The notes under the pieces are model-generated. The model did not search any database and had not been told where the DNA came from. It saw nothing but the letters and a program-made list of their open reading frames with translations. Below, in pieces: positions 1 through 8,310 of a DNA stretch of 64,000 nucleotides; the first letter of the stretch is position 1; every line of letters starts with the position of its first letter. The DNA lies in the NCBI RefSeq assembly GCF_013459645.1, contig NZ_CP054861.1:1724001-1788000 (forward strand), given 5' to 3'. This DNA comes from Martelella sp. NC20 (GTDB lineage: Bacteria; Pseudomonadota; Alphaproteobacteria; Rhizobiales; Rhizobiaceae). Position numbers and translations under genes: made by a program.

Positions 1-821
1 GCGTCGCCGTTCAGCACCATCAGATATTTGTAGAACAGCACGAGATCGACGCCCTCGTCGAATTTCGACAGCACCATCAGCGCTTCCTCAAGCTCGCGCG
101 CCTTGAGGCGGGCTTCGCTGTCGCCCGCAGCGGCGGCCTTGCAAAGCGAAACGAGGTGCAGAACCTCTGCGGGAAGCGCGTTGCCGATGCCGGTGATCGC
201 GCCGGTGGCGCCGCATTTCACGAAACCATGAAACACCTGGGTATCGACGCCGACCATCAAGGTCAGGTCGTCGTCGCCGGAGGTGATGTGTTCGGCGGCA
301 TAGGAGAGAGAGGCCGCGCCGCCGAATTCCTTGAAGCCGATCAGGTTGGGATGCTCGGCGCGCAGGGCGAAAAACAGGTCGGCGCGGGTTTCAAAGCCGT
401 AATGGGGGCTGTTGTAGATCACGGCGGGCAGGCCGTCGGCCGCCGCGAGAATGGCCGAGAAATGTGCCTTCTGCGCCGAGACCGATGTGCCGCGCGAGAG
501 CACGCGCGGGATGACCATCAGACCCGCAGCGCCGACACGGGCGGCGTGCGCGGTGATCGCCACCGCCGATTTGGTGTTGATCGCGCCGGTCCCCACGATC
601 ACCGGAACGCCCACTTCGACCAGCGCCTCGACGCCCTTCATCCGCGCCTCATCTGTCAGAAGCGGCCAGTCGCCCATCGATCCGCAATAAACGACGGCCG
701 ACATGCCCGCCTCGACAAGCTCCCGGCCCTTGCGCGCGAGTGCTGCAAAATCCGGCGTGCGGTCAGCGTTGCAGGGGGTCATCAGGGCCGGAATACAGCC
801 GGTGAAGATCGTGTCGTTCAT
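1..821 (-). CDS. Dihydrodipicolinate synthase/N-acetylneuraminate lyase family protein (3' end outside window)
   Basis: A TIM-barrel class I lyase or dehydratase that uses a Schiff-base lysine on a 2-oxo acid. About 273 residues are visible and the C-terminus runs off the window. The catalytic pair is clear: Tyr136 in VIYNSPHYG and Lys164 in IGFKEFGG; the substrate loop reads CGSMGDWPLLT near residue 46. The start is fixed by AAAGGA just upstream. It lies behind a TGTCGACA palindrome and divergent from the hydantoinase/importer genes, so it probably works on a 2-oxo acid derived from the imported compound rather than in lysine synthesis. Family is confident, substrate unknown; pyrroline-4-hydroxy-2-carboxylate deaminase-like activity is one possibility. 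Confidence 0.88.
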   Translation of the reverse strand, partial: MNDTIFTGCIPALMTPCNADRTPDFAALARKGRELVEAGMSAVVYCGSMGDWPLLTDEARMKGVEALVEVGVPVIVGTGAINTKSAVAITAHAARVGAAGLMVIPRVLSRGTSVSAQKAHFSAILAAADGLPAVIYNSPHYGFETRADLFFALRAEHPNLIGFKEFGGAASLSYAAEHITSGDDDLTLMVGVDTQVFHGFVKCGATGAITGIGNALPAEVLHLVSLCKAAAAGDSEARLKARELEEALMVLSKFDEGVDLVLFYKYLMVLNGD

Positions 822-935
822 CTGGGGTCCTTTCGCATTCACAAGGAATTGAGGTCGGCGGGGCGGTTTGCGGGCAAGCGTTTGCGGCGCGGCCCGGGGC
901 CGGTCAGTTGCAAATTCCCTAGCACCGATGATTCA

Positions 936-949
936 ATTTGTCGACAAAT
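936..949. promoter_or_regulatory. Candidate GntR/FCD operator, copy 1
   Basis: A perfect 14-bp palindrome, ATTTGTCGACAAAT, lies 115 bp upstream of the lyase start and just beyond the 3' end of the GntR gene. A second palindrome with the same TGTCGACA core lies at 1801-1814. FCD-type GntR proteins commonly bind short palindromes built on GT-N-AC spacing, which this fits. Binding is inferred. Confidence 0.6.
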
Positions 950-1002
950 AAAATACTAACTGGTCGGCGCGGCCGGCCGGCGCGCCTGCGGCAAGGGTCC
1001 GC

Positions 1003-1725
1003 TCAGAGCGAAATCGAGGAAACGCTGCGCGAATCCGCCGAGATATAGGCCCGGATCTGGCGCACGATCTGGTCGGCATGCGCCATCGCGAGCCGGTCGG
1101 ATTCCTCTTCGTCCCGCGCGATCATCGCGCTGACGATGTGTTCGTGCTCGGCCACATATTGGCGCGGCAGATCGTCGTCATAGGAACGGTAATAGAGGCG
1201 CAGGATGCGACGCCCGTCATCCAGCAGGCGCCGGAACAGGTCGGTATAGTATTTGTTGCGGCCGGCCTCGGCGATGGCGATATGAAAATCGCGGTTGGCC
1301 GAGATCATGCCCAGCACGTCCCGGGCCTCGACCGCCTCGGCGAAACGGCCCTGGTGGGCGCGAATCCCGGCGAGATCGGCCTCGCTGTAATGGATCGCCG
1401 CAAGCCGCGCCGTCACGCGGTACATCAGCGTCAGGGCATCGAAGAACGCGCCAAGCTGCACGAAGTCGATGTTGGACACGATCGTGGTGCGGTTGGTCAG
1501 CGCGGTGATCAGGCCTTCGGCGGCGAGCCGCACAAGGGCCTCCCGGATCGGCGTGCGCGACATCGAAAACCGCTCCGACAGCTCCGTCTCGTCGATCGGG
1601 CAGCCCGGAGCGAGCTTGAGCTCGATGATTTCGTTGCGCAGGGTTTCATAGACGTGCGCGACGCCGCCACCGCGCCTGACCTGCTGGCTCTGGGGCGCGT
1701 GTTTTTCCGACGTTGTCTTGACCAT
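1003..1725 (-). CDS. GntR family transcriptional regulator, FadR/FCD type
   Basis: A predicted cytoplasmic repressor of 240 residues. The N-terminal winged helix contains ELSERFSMSRTPIREAL, the GntR recognition-helix motif. The C-terminal all-helical FCD domain carries the usual acidic and His positions (FHIAIAEAGRN, then VAEHEHIVSAM), which in this subfamily bind a metal and an organic acid. An in-frame ATG at 1776 exists, but AGGAG lies correctly spaced before the ATG at 1725, so the shorter form is preferred. It sits between the lyase gene and the importer/hydantoinase genes, flanked by two matching palindromes, so it probably controls both directions and itself. Confidence 0.9.
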   Translation of the reverse strand: MVKTTSEKHAPQSQQVRRGGGVAHVYETLRNEIIELKLAPGCPIDETELSERFSMSRTPIREALVRLAAEGLITALTNRTTIVSNIDFVQLGAFFDALTLMYRVTARLAAIHYSEADLAGIRAHQGRFAEAVEARDVLGMISANRDFHIAIAEAGRNKYYTDLFRRLLDDGRRILRLYYRSYDDDLPRQYVAEHEHIVSAMIARDEEESDRLAMAHADQIVRQIRAYISADSRSVSSISL

Positions 1726-1800
1726 GATGTCCGGTTCTCCTGAACTTTCTGGCAATATGCTACACTCTGTGCACACAATCCATGACGCTTTTTAAATTTT

Positions 1801-1814
1801 TTCTGTCGACAGAA
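1801..1814. promoter_or_regulatory. Candidate GntR/FCD operator, copy 2
   Basis: A perfect 14-bp palindrome, TTCTGTCGACAGAA, sits between gntR (start 1725, minus) and the GAF gene (start 1994, plus). It shares the TGTCGACA core and arm pattern with the site at 936-949. Its place between divergent genes suits autoregulation plus control of the plus-strand operon. Confidence 0.6.
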
Positions 1815-1883
1815 TGAATTTTGAGGGCTAGTGTGCCGATCTGATCAGCAACGACCGCAATCTGGACCGGACGCAGCGCCATC

Positions 1884-1994
1884 ATGAAACCCGCCAGCAC
1901 GAACGCCCCTCTGTCAGCTTTTGAAGCGATAACGCCTTCGGGCCAGGGAAGCGTTGCGGCGCGCGGCGCGCGCAACCACAAGGGGAACGGCTGA
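1884..1994 (+). CDS. Possible 36-residue leader ORF before the GAF gene
   Basis: A short open frame starting MKPASTNAPL has a TGA that overlaps the ATG of the GAF-domain gene in a TGATG arrangement, as in translational coupling. I do not recognise the peptide and see no strong ribosome binding site before it. It could equally be chance, or a decayed N-terminal extension of the next gene. Confidence 0.25.
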   Translation: MKPASTNAPLSAFEAITPSGQGSVAARGARNHKGNG

Positions 1995-2506
1995 TGCCCT
2001 GCGACACGGCAGAAATCTTTCGCCTTGCGGCAGAGCCGGACGCGCCGCGGCGGGTGTTCGCCTATCTGCTTGACGGGCTGAACGCGGATGTAGGCAAGGG
2101 CCTGACCACCGCCTCGGTTTACGACCTGCCGCGCATGCGCTCGCGCCGGGTGTTTTCGGAAAATGTCGAAGCCTATGAACCGGGCGGCTTCAAGCCGCTT
2201 GAGAAAAACCGCTATTTCGAAACGGTCATTGCCGGCAACCGCCATTTCAGCACAACCGGCATCGAGCAGATCGCCGAGGTCTTCTTCGACTGGCAGAAGA
2301 TCCGCGATCTCGGCTTTGAATCCAACATGAACCTTCCGGCGATCGCCAACGGACGCGTGATCGGAACGGTCAACATGCTGGGCCCGCGGGGGCATTTCAC
2401 GTCCGCAACCGTCGCCCGGGCCCTCGCCTGGCAGCCGGCGGTCACCGCCGCCTTCCTTCTCCTGCACCTCGAAGATGCCGAAACGGCAACATTCCACCCG
2501 ACATGA
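1994..2506 (+). CDS. GAF domain-containing protein
   Basis: A 170-residue soluble protein that appears to be a single GAF domain; the C-terminal half (NMNLPAIANGRVIGTVNMLG) matches the typical small-molecule-binding GAF core. There is no attached kinase, cyclase or HTH output domain. AGGGGAACGG precedes the start. Stand-alone GAF proteins occur beside amino-acid and hydantoin-type catabolic genes, where they may act as small enzymes or sensors; here it heads the importer operon. Its exact role is unknown. GC content and codon use match its neighbours. Confidence 0.65.
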   Translation: MPCDTAEIFRLAAEPDAPRRVFAYLLDGLNADVGKGLTTASVYDLPRMRSRRVFSENVEAYEPGGFKPLEKNRYFETVIAGNRHFSTTGIEQIAEVFFDWQKIRDLGFESNMNLPAIANGRVIGTVNMLGPRGHFTSATVARALAWQPAVTAAFLLLHLEDAETATFHPT

Positions 2507-2618
2507 CGAGAACCGCACGATCAGGCGGACTGATCCAAGGGGCCGGAGAGCCCTGCGCAATGGCCGTCCAATGGTCGCATAAACCAGATGAAGACATCTC
2601 AAACGGAGAAACCGATCC

Positions 2619-3608
2619 ATGAAAACAGCACTCAAAGCAGTGATCCTGTCCTCTGCGCTGGCCGCGCCGCTGGCCGCAGAGGCCGAGGATTTCAACATCG
2701 CCTTCCTCGCCGCCTCGTCGCAAAACGGCTTCAACCAGGCGATCTATGACGGCATCGAGGAAGCGGCCGCCAGATACGACAACGTCAAGACCCAGATCTT
2801 CGACGGCGAGTTCTCGGCCACCGCGCAGTTCTCCCAGGTCGAGGATATCGCAGCCGGCGGCAAGTTCGACGCGATCATCATAACGCCGAACGACACGGTG
2901 GGCATCGCGACCGCGCTCGAAGAGGCCATAAAGGCCGGCGTCAAGGTCGGCACCACGCTGTTCCCGGTCGGCCCCGAGCTTTCGAAGATGGAGCCGCAGG
3001 TGCCCGGCCTCACCGTCACCGTCGCCTCCGACCCGGTGGTGGGCGCGACCGCGCAGGCCGATGCGGTGGTCGACTATTGCGCCGACAAGGACCCCTGCAA
3101 GGTCGTGGTGCTGATCGGCCAGCTGATCTATCCCTTCGACAATTTGCGCAACGACACCTACAAGAACATCCTCGGCGCGCACGACAATATCGAGATCGTC
3201 GCCACCGGCGAGGGCAATTACTCGCCCCAGACCTCGATGGTCGCGATGCAGGACATTCTGCAGGCCCATCCGGACATCGATGTCGTGCTCTCCAACGCCG
3301 ACCAGCACCTGATGGGCGCCGAGATCGCGATCGCGGATGCGGGCTTGGACATGTCCGAGCTGTTCACCATTGGCGGCGGCCTGAACCAGATCGCGGTGGA
3401 CGCGATCAAGGCCGGCAGCTGGAGCGGCACGCTGGCGCAGTTCCCGAAATCGGAGGGAGAAGCCGCGCTCGACGCCATGGTCAAGGCGCTGAACGGCGAG
3501 ACGGTTCCGACCTGGATCGACGAATATTCGCTGCGCGAAACGCCGAAGATCATTAACAGGGAATGGCTCGAGGCCAATCCCGATTTCGAGCCGGAATGGC
3601 AGGGCTGA
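2619..3608 (+). CDS. Ribose-type ABC transporter substrate-binding protein
   Basis: A 329-residue periplasmic binding protein of the Peripla_BP_4 (CUT2/ribose) family. Residues 1-22 form a Sec signal peptide ending APLAAEAED. The mature part opens with FNIAFLAASSQNGFNQAIYDGIEEAA, shortened here to the diagnostic stretch NGFNQAIYDGIEEAA, and continues with the two-lobe fold (IIITPNDTVG, later VVLSNADQHLMGAEIAI). GGAGAAA precedes the start. It is followed by a hairpin at 3618-3646 and by the cognate ATPase and permease. Ligand is unknown; context with HyuAB suggests a cyclic amide or sugar-like compound. Confidence 0.92.
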   Translation: MKTALKAVILSSALAAPLAAEAEDFNIAFLAASSQNGFNQAIYDGIEEAAARYDNVKTQIFDGEFSATAQFSQVEDIAAGGKFDAIIITPNDTVGIATALEEAIKAGVKVGTTLFPVGPELSKMEPQVPGLTVTVASDPVVGATAQADAVVDYCADKDPCKVVVLIGQLIYPFDNLRNDTYKNILGAHDNIEIVATGEGNYSPQTSMVAMQDILQAHPDIDVVLSNADQHLMGAEIAIADAGLDMSELFTIGGGLNQIAVDAIKAGSWSGTLAQFPKSEGEAALDAMVKALNGETVPTWIDEYSLRETPKIINREWLEANPDFEPEWQG

Positions 3609-3617
3609 CCTCGACAC

Positions 3618-3646
3618 TTCCGGTGCGCGTCCGACGCGCGCCGGAA
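3618..3646 (+). terminator. Intercistronic hairpin after the binding-protein gene
   Basis: TTCCGGTGCGCGT pairs with ACGCGCGCCGGAA over 13 bp (one G-U) around a 3-nt loop, ten bases after the binding-protein stop. No T-run follows, so it more likely attenuates or protects the upstream mRNA than terminates fully. Confidence 0.5.
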
Positions 3647-3712
3647 CCCCGTCCTGCTCAGTGCGTCCTGCCGGCGTTTCCGCCCGGCGCGCCGAAGATG
3701 GAAAGGAAAGCC

Positions 3713-5245
3713 ATGACCGATACCGCCATCCGGCTTCGGGGCGTCGCCAAGAGCTTTGGCGGCATGCGCATCCTGAATGACATCAATATCGACATTGCAA
3801 AAGGCTCGGTTCACGCGCTCGTCGGCGAAAACGGCGCGGGCAAGTCGTCGGTCGGCAAGATCGTCGGCGGCTATTATTCTGCGGATGAGGGCGTAGTCGA
3901 GGTGTTCGGCGAGGCCGTCACACGGTTTTCGCCCCGCGACGCGCTTGGTCGCGGCATTGCCATGATCCATCAGGAACTTCAGCTCGTCCCCGAACTGACC
4001 GTTCTCGAAAACGTGTTCCTGGGGCTTGAAAGCAATACCGCCGGTTTTCTGCGCAAGGGCGATCTCGCCCGTTTTCACACGCTGGAGGAGACCTGCGATT
4101 TCGGCCTCGATCCGCATACAAGGATCGCCGACATGCGGATCGCCGAGCGCCAGAAGGTCGAGATCATGCGCGCGATCGCCCGCGAGGCGCGGGTGATCAT
4201 CATGGACGAGCCGACCTCGTCGCTCACCGAGGACGAGGCAGAACGCCTGCATCAGCTGATCGCGCGGCTGAAGGCGCGCGGCGTCACCGTGATCTATGTC
4301 AGCCATTTTCTCGACCATATCCTGGCCAATTGCGACCAGGTCACGATCATGCGCGACGGCAAGGTCATCCGCACCGATGCAATCGCCGGCGAGACCAGGA
4401 ACAGCCTGATCGATTCCATGCTGGGCGAGGCCTCGGAAATCATCTGGCCCACCCTGCCGCCGCGCCCGGCCGATGAGAAGACCCCGGTCGTCGAGATGCA
4501 GGATGTCGCCACGGACACCGGGCTTTCCGACATATCGCTGAAGATTTTCCCCGGCGAGATCGTCGGTCTGATCGGCCTCGTCGGCTCCGGCCGCTCGGAG
4601 GTTGCGCGCGCCCTGTTCGGCGCCGATCCGATCGTTTCCGGCCGCTATGCCATTCACGGCGTCCTGCAGAGCCGCCGCCTCGGCATTCCGCGCGCGATCG
4701 CGCAAGGGCTGGCCTTCGTGCCCGAGGACCGGCGCAAGCAGGGGCTGGTGCTGACCCAGACCACCCGTCCCAACATTTCGCTTGCCTCGCTCGGCCGCAT
4801 TTCCCGCCACGGCTGGATCAACCGCGGGCTGGAGCGGACGCGGGCGCGCAGGATGATCGAGCATTTCGCGATCACGCCCTCGGCCCTCGACGGCGCGGTG
4901 GCGTTCTATTCCGGCGGCAACCAGCAAAAGGTGCTGCTGTCGAAATGGGCGGTGGAAAAGCCGCGCCTGCTGATCCTCGACGAACCGAGCCGCGGGGTCG
5001 ATATCGGCGCCCGGCAGAGCATCCACGAATTCATCATCGAAATGGCCGAAAGCGGCGTGGCCGTGCTGCTGATCTCCTCTGAACTCGAGGAGGTCATCAA
5101 CCTGTCCCATCGCGGCTATCTGATGAGCGACGGCCGCATCTTCGCGGAGACCGACTGCCGGAACACCACGGTCGACGCGGCATTGCACCGCATCTTTCAG
5201 GAACAAGGCGCCGTCTCCCGCGGCAAGGAGGTCACCCGACAATGA
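3713..5245 (+). CDS. Ribose-type ABC transporter ATP-binding protein (two fused ATPase domains)
   Basis: A 510-residue RbsA/MglA-like cytoplasmic ATPase energising the importer. Domain 1 has Walker A GENGAGKSS near residue 40 and Walker B VIIMDEPTSS. Domain 2 has the degenerate Walker A GLVGSGRSE near 289 and signature YSGGNQQK near 399, the usual asymmetry of the family. A longer in-frame ORF extends upstream, but GGAAAGGAAAG directly before ATG 3713 and the homologous N-terminus fix this start. It overlaps the permease by ATGA. Complete length, no missing motifs. Confidence 0.93.
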   Translation: MTDTAIRLRGVAKSFGGMRILNDINIDIAKGSVHALVGENGAGKSSVGKIVGGYYSADEGVVEVFGEAVTRFSPRDALGRGIAMIHQELQLVPELTVLENVFLGLESNTAGFLRKGDLARFHTLEETCDFGLDPHTRIADMRIAERQKVEIMRAIAREARVIIMDEPTSSLTEDEAERLHQLIARLKARGVTVIYVSHFLDHILANCDQVTIMRDGKVIRTDAIAGETRNSLIDSMLGEASEIIWPTLPPRPADEKTPVVEMQDVATDTGLSDISLKIFPGEIVGLIGLVGSGRSEVARALFGADPIVSGRYAIHGVLQSRRLGIPRAIAQGLAFVPEDRRKQGLVLTQTTRPNISLASLGRISRHGWINRGLERTRARRMIEHFAITPSALDGAVAFYSGGNQQKVLLSKWAVEKPRLLILDEPSRGVDIGARQSIHEFIIEMAESGVAVLLISSELEEVINLSHRGYLMSDGRIFAETDCRNTTVDAALHRIFQEQGAVSRGKEVTRQ

Positions 5246-6207
5246 GCGACATTCAGACACCTGCCCGCCGTTTTACCATCACGCCCGGCGACTTCGCCCG
5301 CGAATACGGCGTTCTCACCATCATCGTCATCCTGATGATCGGGCTCAGCCTGATTTCCGACAGTTTCCTGACGGCGCGGAACCTGCTCAACATTCTCAAC
5401 CAGTCGGCCCCGCTCGCCATCATCGCCTGCGCGCTCACCCTGGTCATCATCGGCGGCGGGTTCGACCTGTCGACGGGCGCGATTTTCGGCGTGGCCTCGG
5501 TGTCGGCCGGCTGGATCGCCGTCCATGTCGATCCCTATACCGCGATTGTCGCCGGTCCGCTGATCGGGCTTGCGCTCGGCACGGTCAACGGCGCGATCAT
5601 CACCGGCTTCGGCGTCCACTCCTTCCTCGTCACGCTCGCCACCAGCCTCGTCTATCGCGGCATCGCCATCCTGATCACCGGCGGCGCGCTGATCCCGGTC
5701 CGGATCGCGGAGTTTTCCTGGATCGGCCGTGGCCGGATCGGAATGGTCAATATCGCCGTGATCGTGCTGATCGTGTTCATGGTGATCTTCATGGTGCTGT
5801 TGAACCGCACCACCTTCGGCCGGCGCGTCTTTGCCGTCGGCGGCAATGAGGAGGCCGCGATCCTGTCGGGCATCCGCACCAATCTGATCAAGATCGTGAC
5901 TTTCTCGCTGTCGGGCATGGCCGCCGGTGTTGCCGGGGTGATCGCGGTATCGCGCATCTCCATGGCGTCCCCGCAGGCAGGCATCGGCATGGAGTTCGAG
6001 GCGATCGCGGCGGTGATTCTCGGCGGAACCTCGATCATGGGCGGTTCGGGCGCGATCTGGCGCTCGGTCGCGGGCGTGCTGCTGATGGCGCTGATCGGCA
6101 ACGGCTTCAACATCCTCAATGTGAACCCCTTCTACAAGGACCTCACCACCGGCGTGATCATCGTGGCCGCGGTCTCGCTTGCCGCATCCGGCAGGCGCAG
6201 CCGCTGA
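5242..6207 (+). CDS. Ribose-type ABC transporter permease
   Basis: A 321-residue inner-membrane permease of the RbsC/BPD_transp_2 family with eight to ten hydrophobic helices. Family stretches seen include LTLVIIGGGFDLSTGAIFG near residue 70 and the C-terminal AAVILGGTSIMGGSGAIW. Translation is coupled to the ATPase by the ATGA overlap at 5242-5245. As the only permease in the operon it would act as a homodimer with the fused ATPase. Confidence 0.92.
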   Translation: MSDIQTPARRFTITPGDFAREYGVLTIIVILMIGLSLISDSFLTARNLLNILNQSAPLAIIACALTLVIIGGGFDLSTGAIFGVASVSAGWIAVHVDPYTAIVAGPLIGLALGTVNGAIITGFGVHSFLVTLATSLVYRGIAILITGGALIPVRIAEFSWIGRGRIGMVNIAVIVLIVFMVIFMVLLNRTTFGRRVFAVGGNEEAAILSGIRTNLIKIVTFSLSGMAAGVAGVIAVSRISMASPQAGIGMEFEAIAAVILGGTSIMGGSGAIWRSVAGVLLMALIGNGFNILNVNPFYKDLTTGVIIVAAVSLAASGRRSR

Positions 6208-6237
6208 CGGCCCTCGCTCCAGGAACAGAGAATTGCA

Positions 6238-8307
6238 ATGACTGACAAAATCACGCGCGTTTCGACCGATGTCGGCGGCACGTTCACCGATCTCGTCTAT
6301 TTCGAGACCGACACCAAAACCGGCGTCCAGACCGTGCGCACGGAAAAATCCGACACCACGCCGCCGGACTTCGAAAAGGGCGTGCTCAACGTTCTGGAAA
6401 AGGCGAAGGTCGATGTCGGTTCGGTCGATTTCTTCGCCCACGGCACCACCGTGGTCATCAACGCGCTGACCGAACGCAAGGGCGCGAAGGTCGGACTGAT
6501 CACCACCAAGGGCTTTCGCGATGCGATCGAGATCGGCCGCGGCAACCGGCCGGACTTCTTCAATCTCAGATACAACAAGCCTGCCCCCTTCGTTGAGCGT
6601 TACCTGCGCCGCGAGATCACCGGGCGCATGGATTATCACGGCAACGAGGTCACGCCGCTGGACCTTTCCTCGCTCGACGAGACGCTCACCCTGTTCCGCG
6701 CCGAGGGTATCGAAGCGATCGCCATCAGCCTGCTGCACGCCTATGCCAACCCGGCGCATGAGGCCCGCCTGAAGGCCGAGGTCGAGGCGCGCTGGCCCGA
6801 GGTGACGGTCGTCGCCTCCCACCAGATCACCCGCGAATGGCGCGAATACGAGCGCACCAACACCGCCATCCTGTCGGCCTATGTCCAGCCCAAGGCCGAG
6901 CGCTATCTGGAGAAACTGGAGGCGGGCCTCGCCGGCAGGGGCTATGCCGGGCAGCTCTTCATCATGCAGTCGAATTGCGGCGTGGATTCGGTGGATGCGG
7001 TCAAGGCCGTGCCGATCACCATGGTCGAAAGCGGCCCGGCCTCCGGCTTCTGGGGGGCTGCCGAACTCGGCCGGATCATCGGCGAGCCCAATATTCTGGC
7101 GCTCGACATCGGCGGCACCACCGCCAAATGCTCGCTGATCGAAAACAACCAGGTCACGATCAAGACCGATTACTGGATCGAGCGCGACGGAAAGTCCGCA
7201 GGCTACCCGATCATGGTGCCGGTGGTGGATCTGGTAGAGATCGGCAATGGCGGCGGATCGATCGCCTGGGTCGATGATTTCGAAAAGCTGCATGTCGGTC
7301 CGCATTCGGCAGGCTCCACGCCTGGCCCGGCCTCCTATGGACGCGGCGGCGAGGATGCGACCACGACCGACGCCAACCTCGCTCTCGGCCGGATCAACAA
7401 GGACTATTTCTGCGGCGGTTCGGTTGAAGCCGACATGCCGGCGCTCGAAAGCGCGCTGGAGCGGCTTGCCGGGCGCATGGGCAACACCCCGGAAGAGGTT
7501 GCGCGCGGTATCATCCGGATCGCCAACTCCAACATGGTCAACGCGCTGAAACTGGTCTCGGTCAATCGCGGCTACGATCCGCGCGATTTCACGCTGGTGG
7601 TGTTCGGCGGCGGCGGGCCGATGCATGGCGTGGCGCTTGGCCAGGAACTGGGCGTCAAGAAGGTGGTCGTGCCGCGCGGCGCGCCGGTGTTCTCCGCCTG
7701 GGGCATGCTGATGTCGGATCTGCGCCGCGACTATTTCGTCACCCGCCTGATGGACAGCGCGGACCGCGAAGGCCTCGATGCCCTTTTGATGCACACCATG
7801 GAACGCGCGCGCGCCGAATATGCCCGCGAAGGCTTCGGCGCCGACAAGGTCACACTGAAGCCGATGGTGCGCTGCCGCTATCAGAACCAGGAATTCGCGG
7901 TCGAGGTGCCGGTGCCCGCCGGTCGCGTGACCGAGGATGTTCTGGCGAAGATGGTGTCGGAGTTCCACGAGATCTACGAGCGCGAATATACCTATCGTCT
8001 TGCCGCAGGCGTCGAGATCATCGGCCTCCATCTGGTCGCCTCAGCCGCGGTCGGCAAGCTCGAACTGGTGGCGCTGCCGAAAACCGGCGCGCGACTGGAA
8101 GACGCGGTGAAGGGCAGGCGCATGGTCGATTACGCCACCGAAGGCCGGCACGAAGCCACCATCTACGACAGCACGAAATTCGAGCCGGGCATGGAATTTT
8201 CCGGGCCTGCCGTGATCGAGGATCCGGGCACGACCATCGTCGTCCATCCCGGCAACCGCGTCTTCATCGACGATTTCGGCAACACCCATATCGAGACGAG
8301 GGGCTGA
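6238..8307 (+). CDS. hyuA: Hydantoinase/oxoprolinase family protein, subunit A
   Basis: A 689-residue ATP-dependent cyclic-amide hydrolase subunit. The N-terminal Hydant_A_N domain begins VSTDVGGTFTDLVYF (residues 7-21); the central ASKHA-type ATPase domain has LALDIGGTTAKCSL near residue 285 and the GGGSIAWVD stretch near 339; FGGGGPMHG lies near 457. HyuA hydrolyses ATP to activate the ring amide, and HyuB completes the opening. Family members act on N-methylhydantoin, 5-oxoproline, caprolactam or acetone, so the substrate cannot be read from this sequence. AGGAACAGAG precedes the start. It is cotranscribed with an importer and hyuB. Confidence 0.9.
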   Translation: MTDKITRVSTDVGGTFTDLVYFETDTKTGVQTVRTEKSDTTPPDFEKGVLNVLEKAKVDVGSVDFFAHGTTVVINALTERKGAKVGLITTKGFRDAIEIGRGNRPDFFNLRYNKPAPFVERYLRREITGRMDYHGNEVTPLDLSSLDETLTLFRAEGIEAIAISLLHAYANPAHEARLKAEVEARWPEVTVVASHQITREWREYERTNTAILSAYVQPKAERYLEKLEAGLAGRGYAGQLFIMQSNCGVDSVDAVKAVPITMVESGPASGFWGAAELGRIIGEPNILALDIGGTTAKCSLIENNQVTIKTDYWIERDGKSAGYPIMVPVVDLVEIGNGGGSIAWVDDFEKLHVGPHSAGSTPGPASYGRGGEDATTTDANLALGRINKDYFCGGSVEADMPALESALERLAGRMGNTPEEVARGIIRIANSNMVNALKLVSVNRGYDPRDFTLVVFGGGGPMHGVALGQELGVKKVVVPRGAPVFSAWGMLMSDLRRDYFVTRLMDSADREGLDALLMHTMERARAEYAREGFGADKVTLKPMVRCRYQNQEFAVEVPVPAGRVTEDVLAKMVSEFHEIYEREYTYRLAAGVEIIGLHLVASAAVGKLELVALPKTGARLEDAVKGRRMVDYATEGRHEATIYDSTKFEPGMEFSGPAVIEDPGTTIVVHPGNRVFIDDFGNTHIETRG

Positions 8308-8310
8308 ACC

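Noticed and set aside
1726..1776. Longer GntR start at 1776
   Set aside because: The extra 17 residues are not GntR-like and a well-spaced AGGAG supports the ATG at 1725.
5197..8031. A 944-codon open frame on the minus strand
   Set aside because: Antisense to the permease and hyuA; the translation is His/Asp/Arg-rich low-complexity sequence typical of shadow frames.
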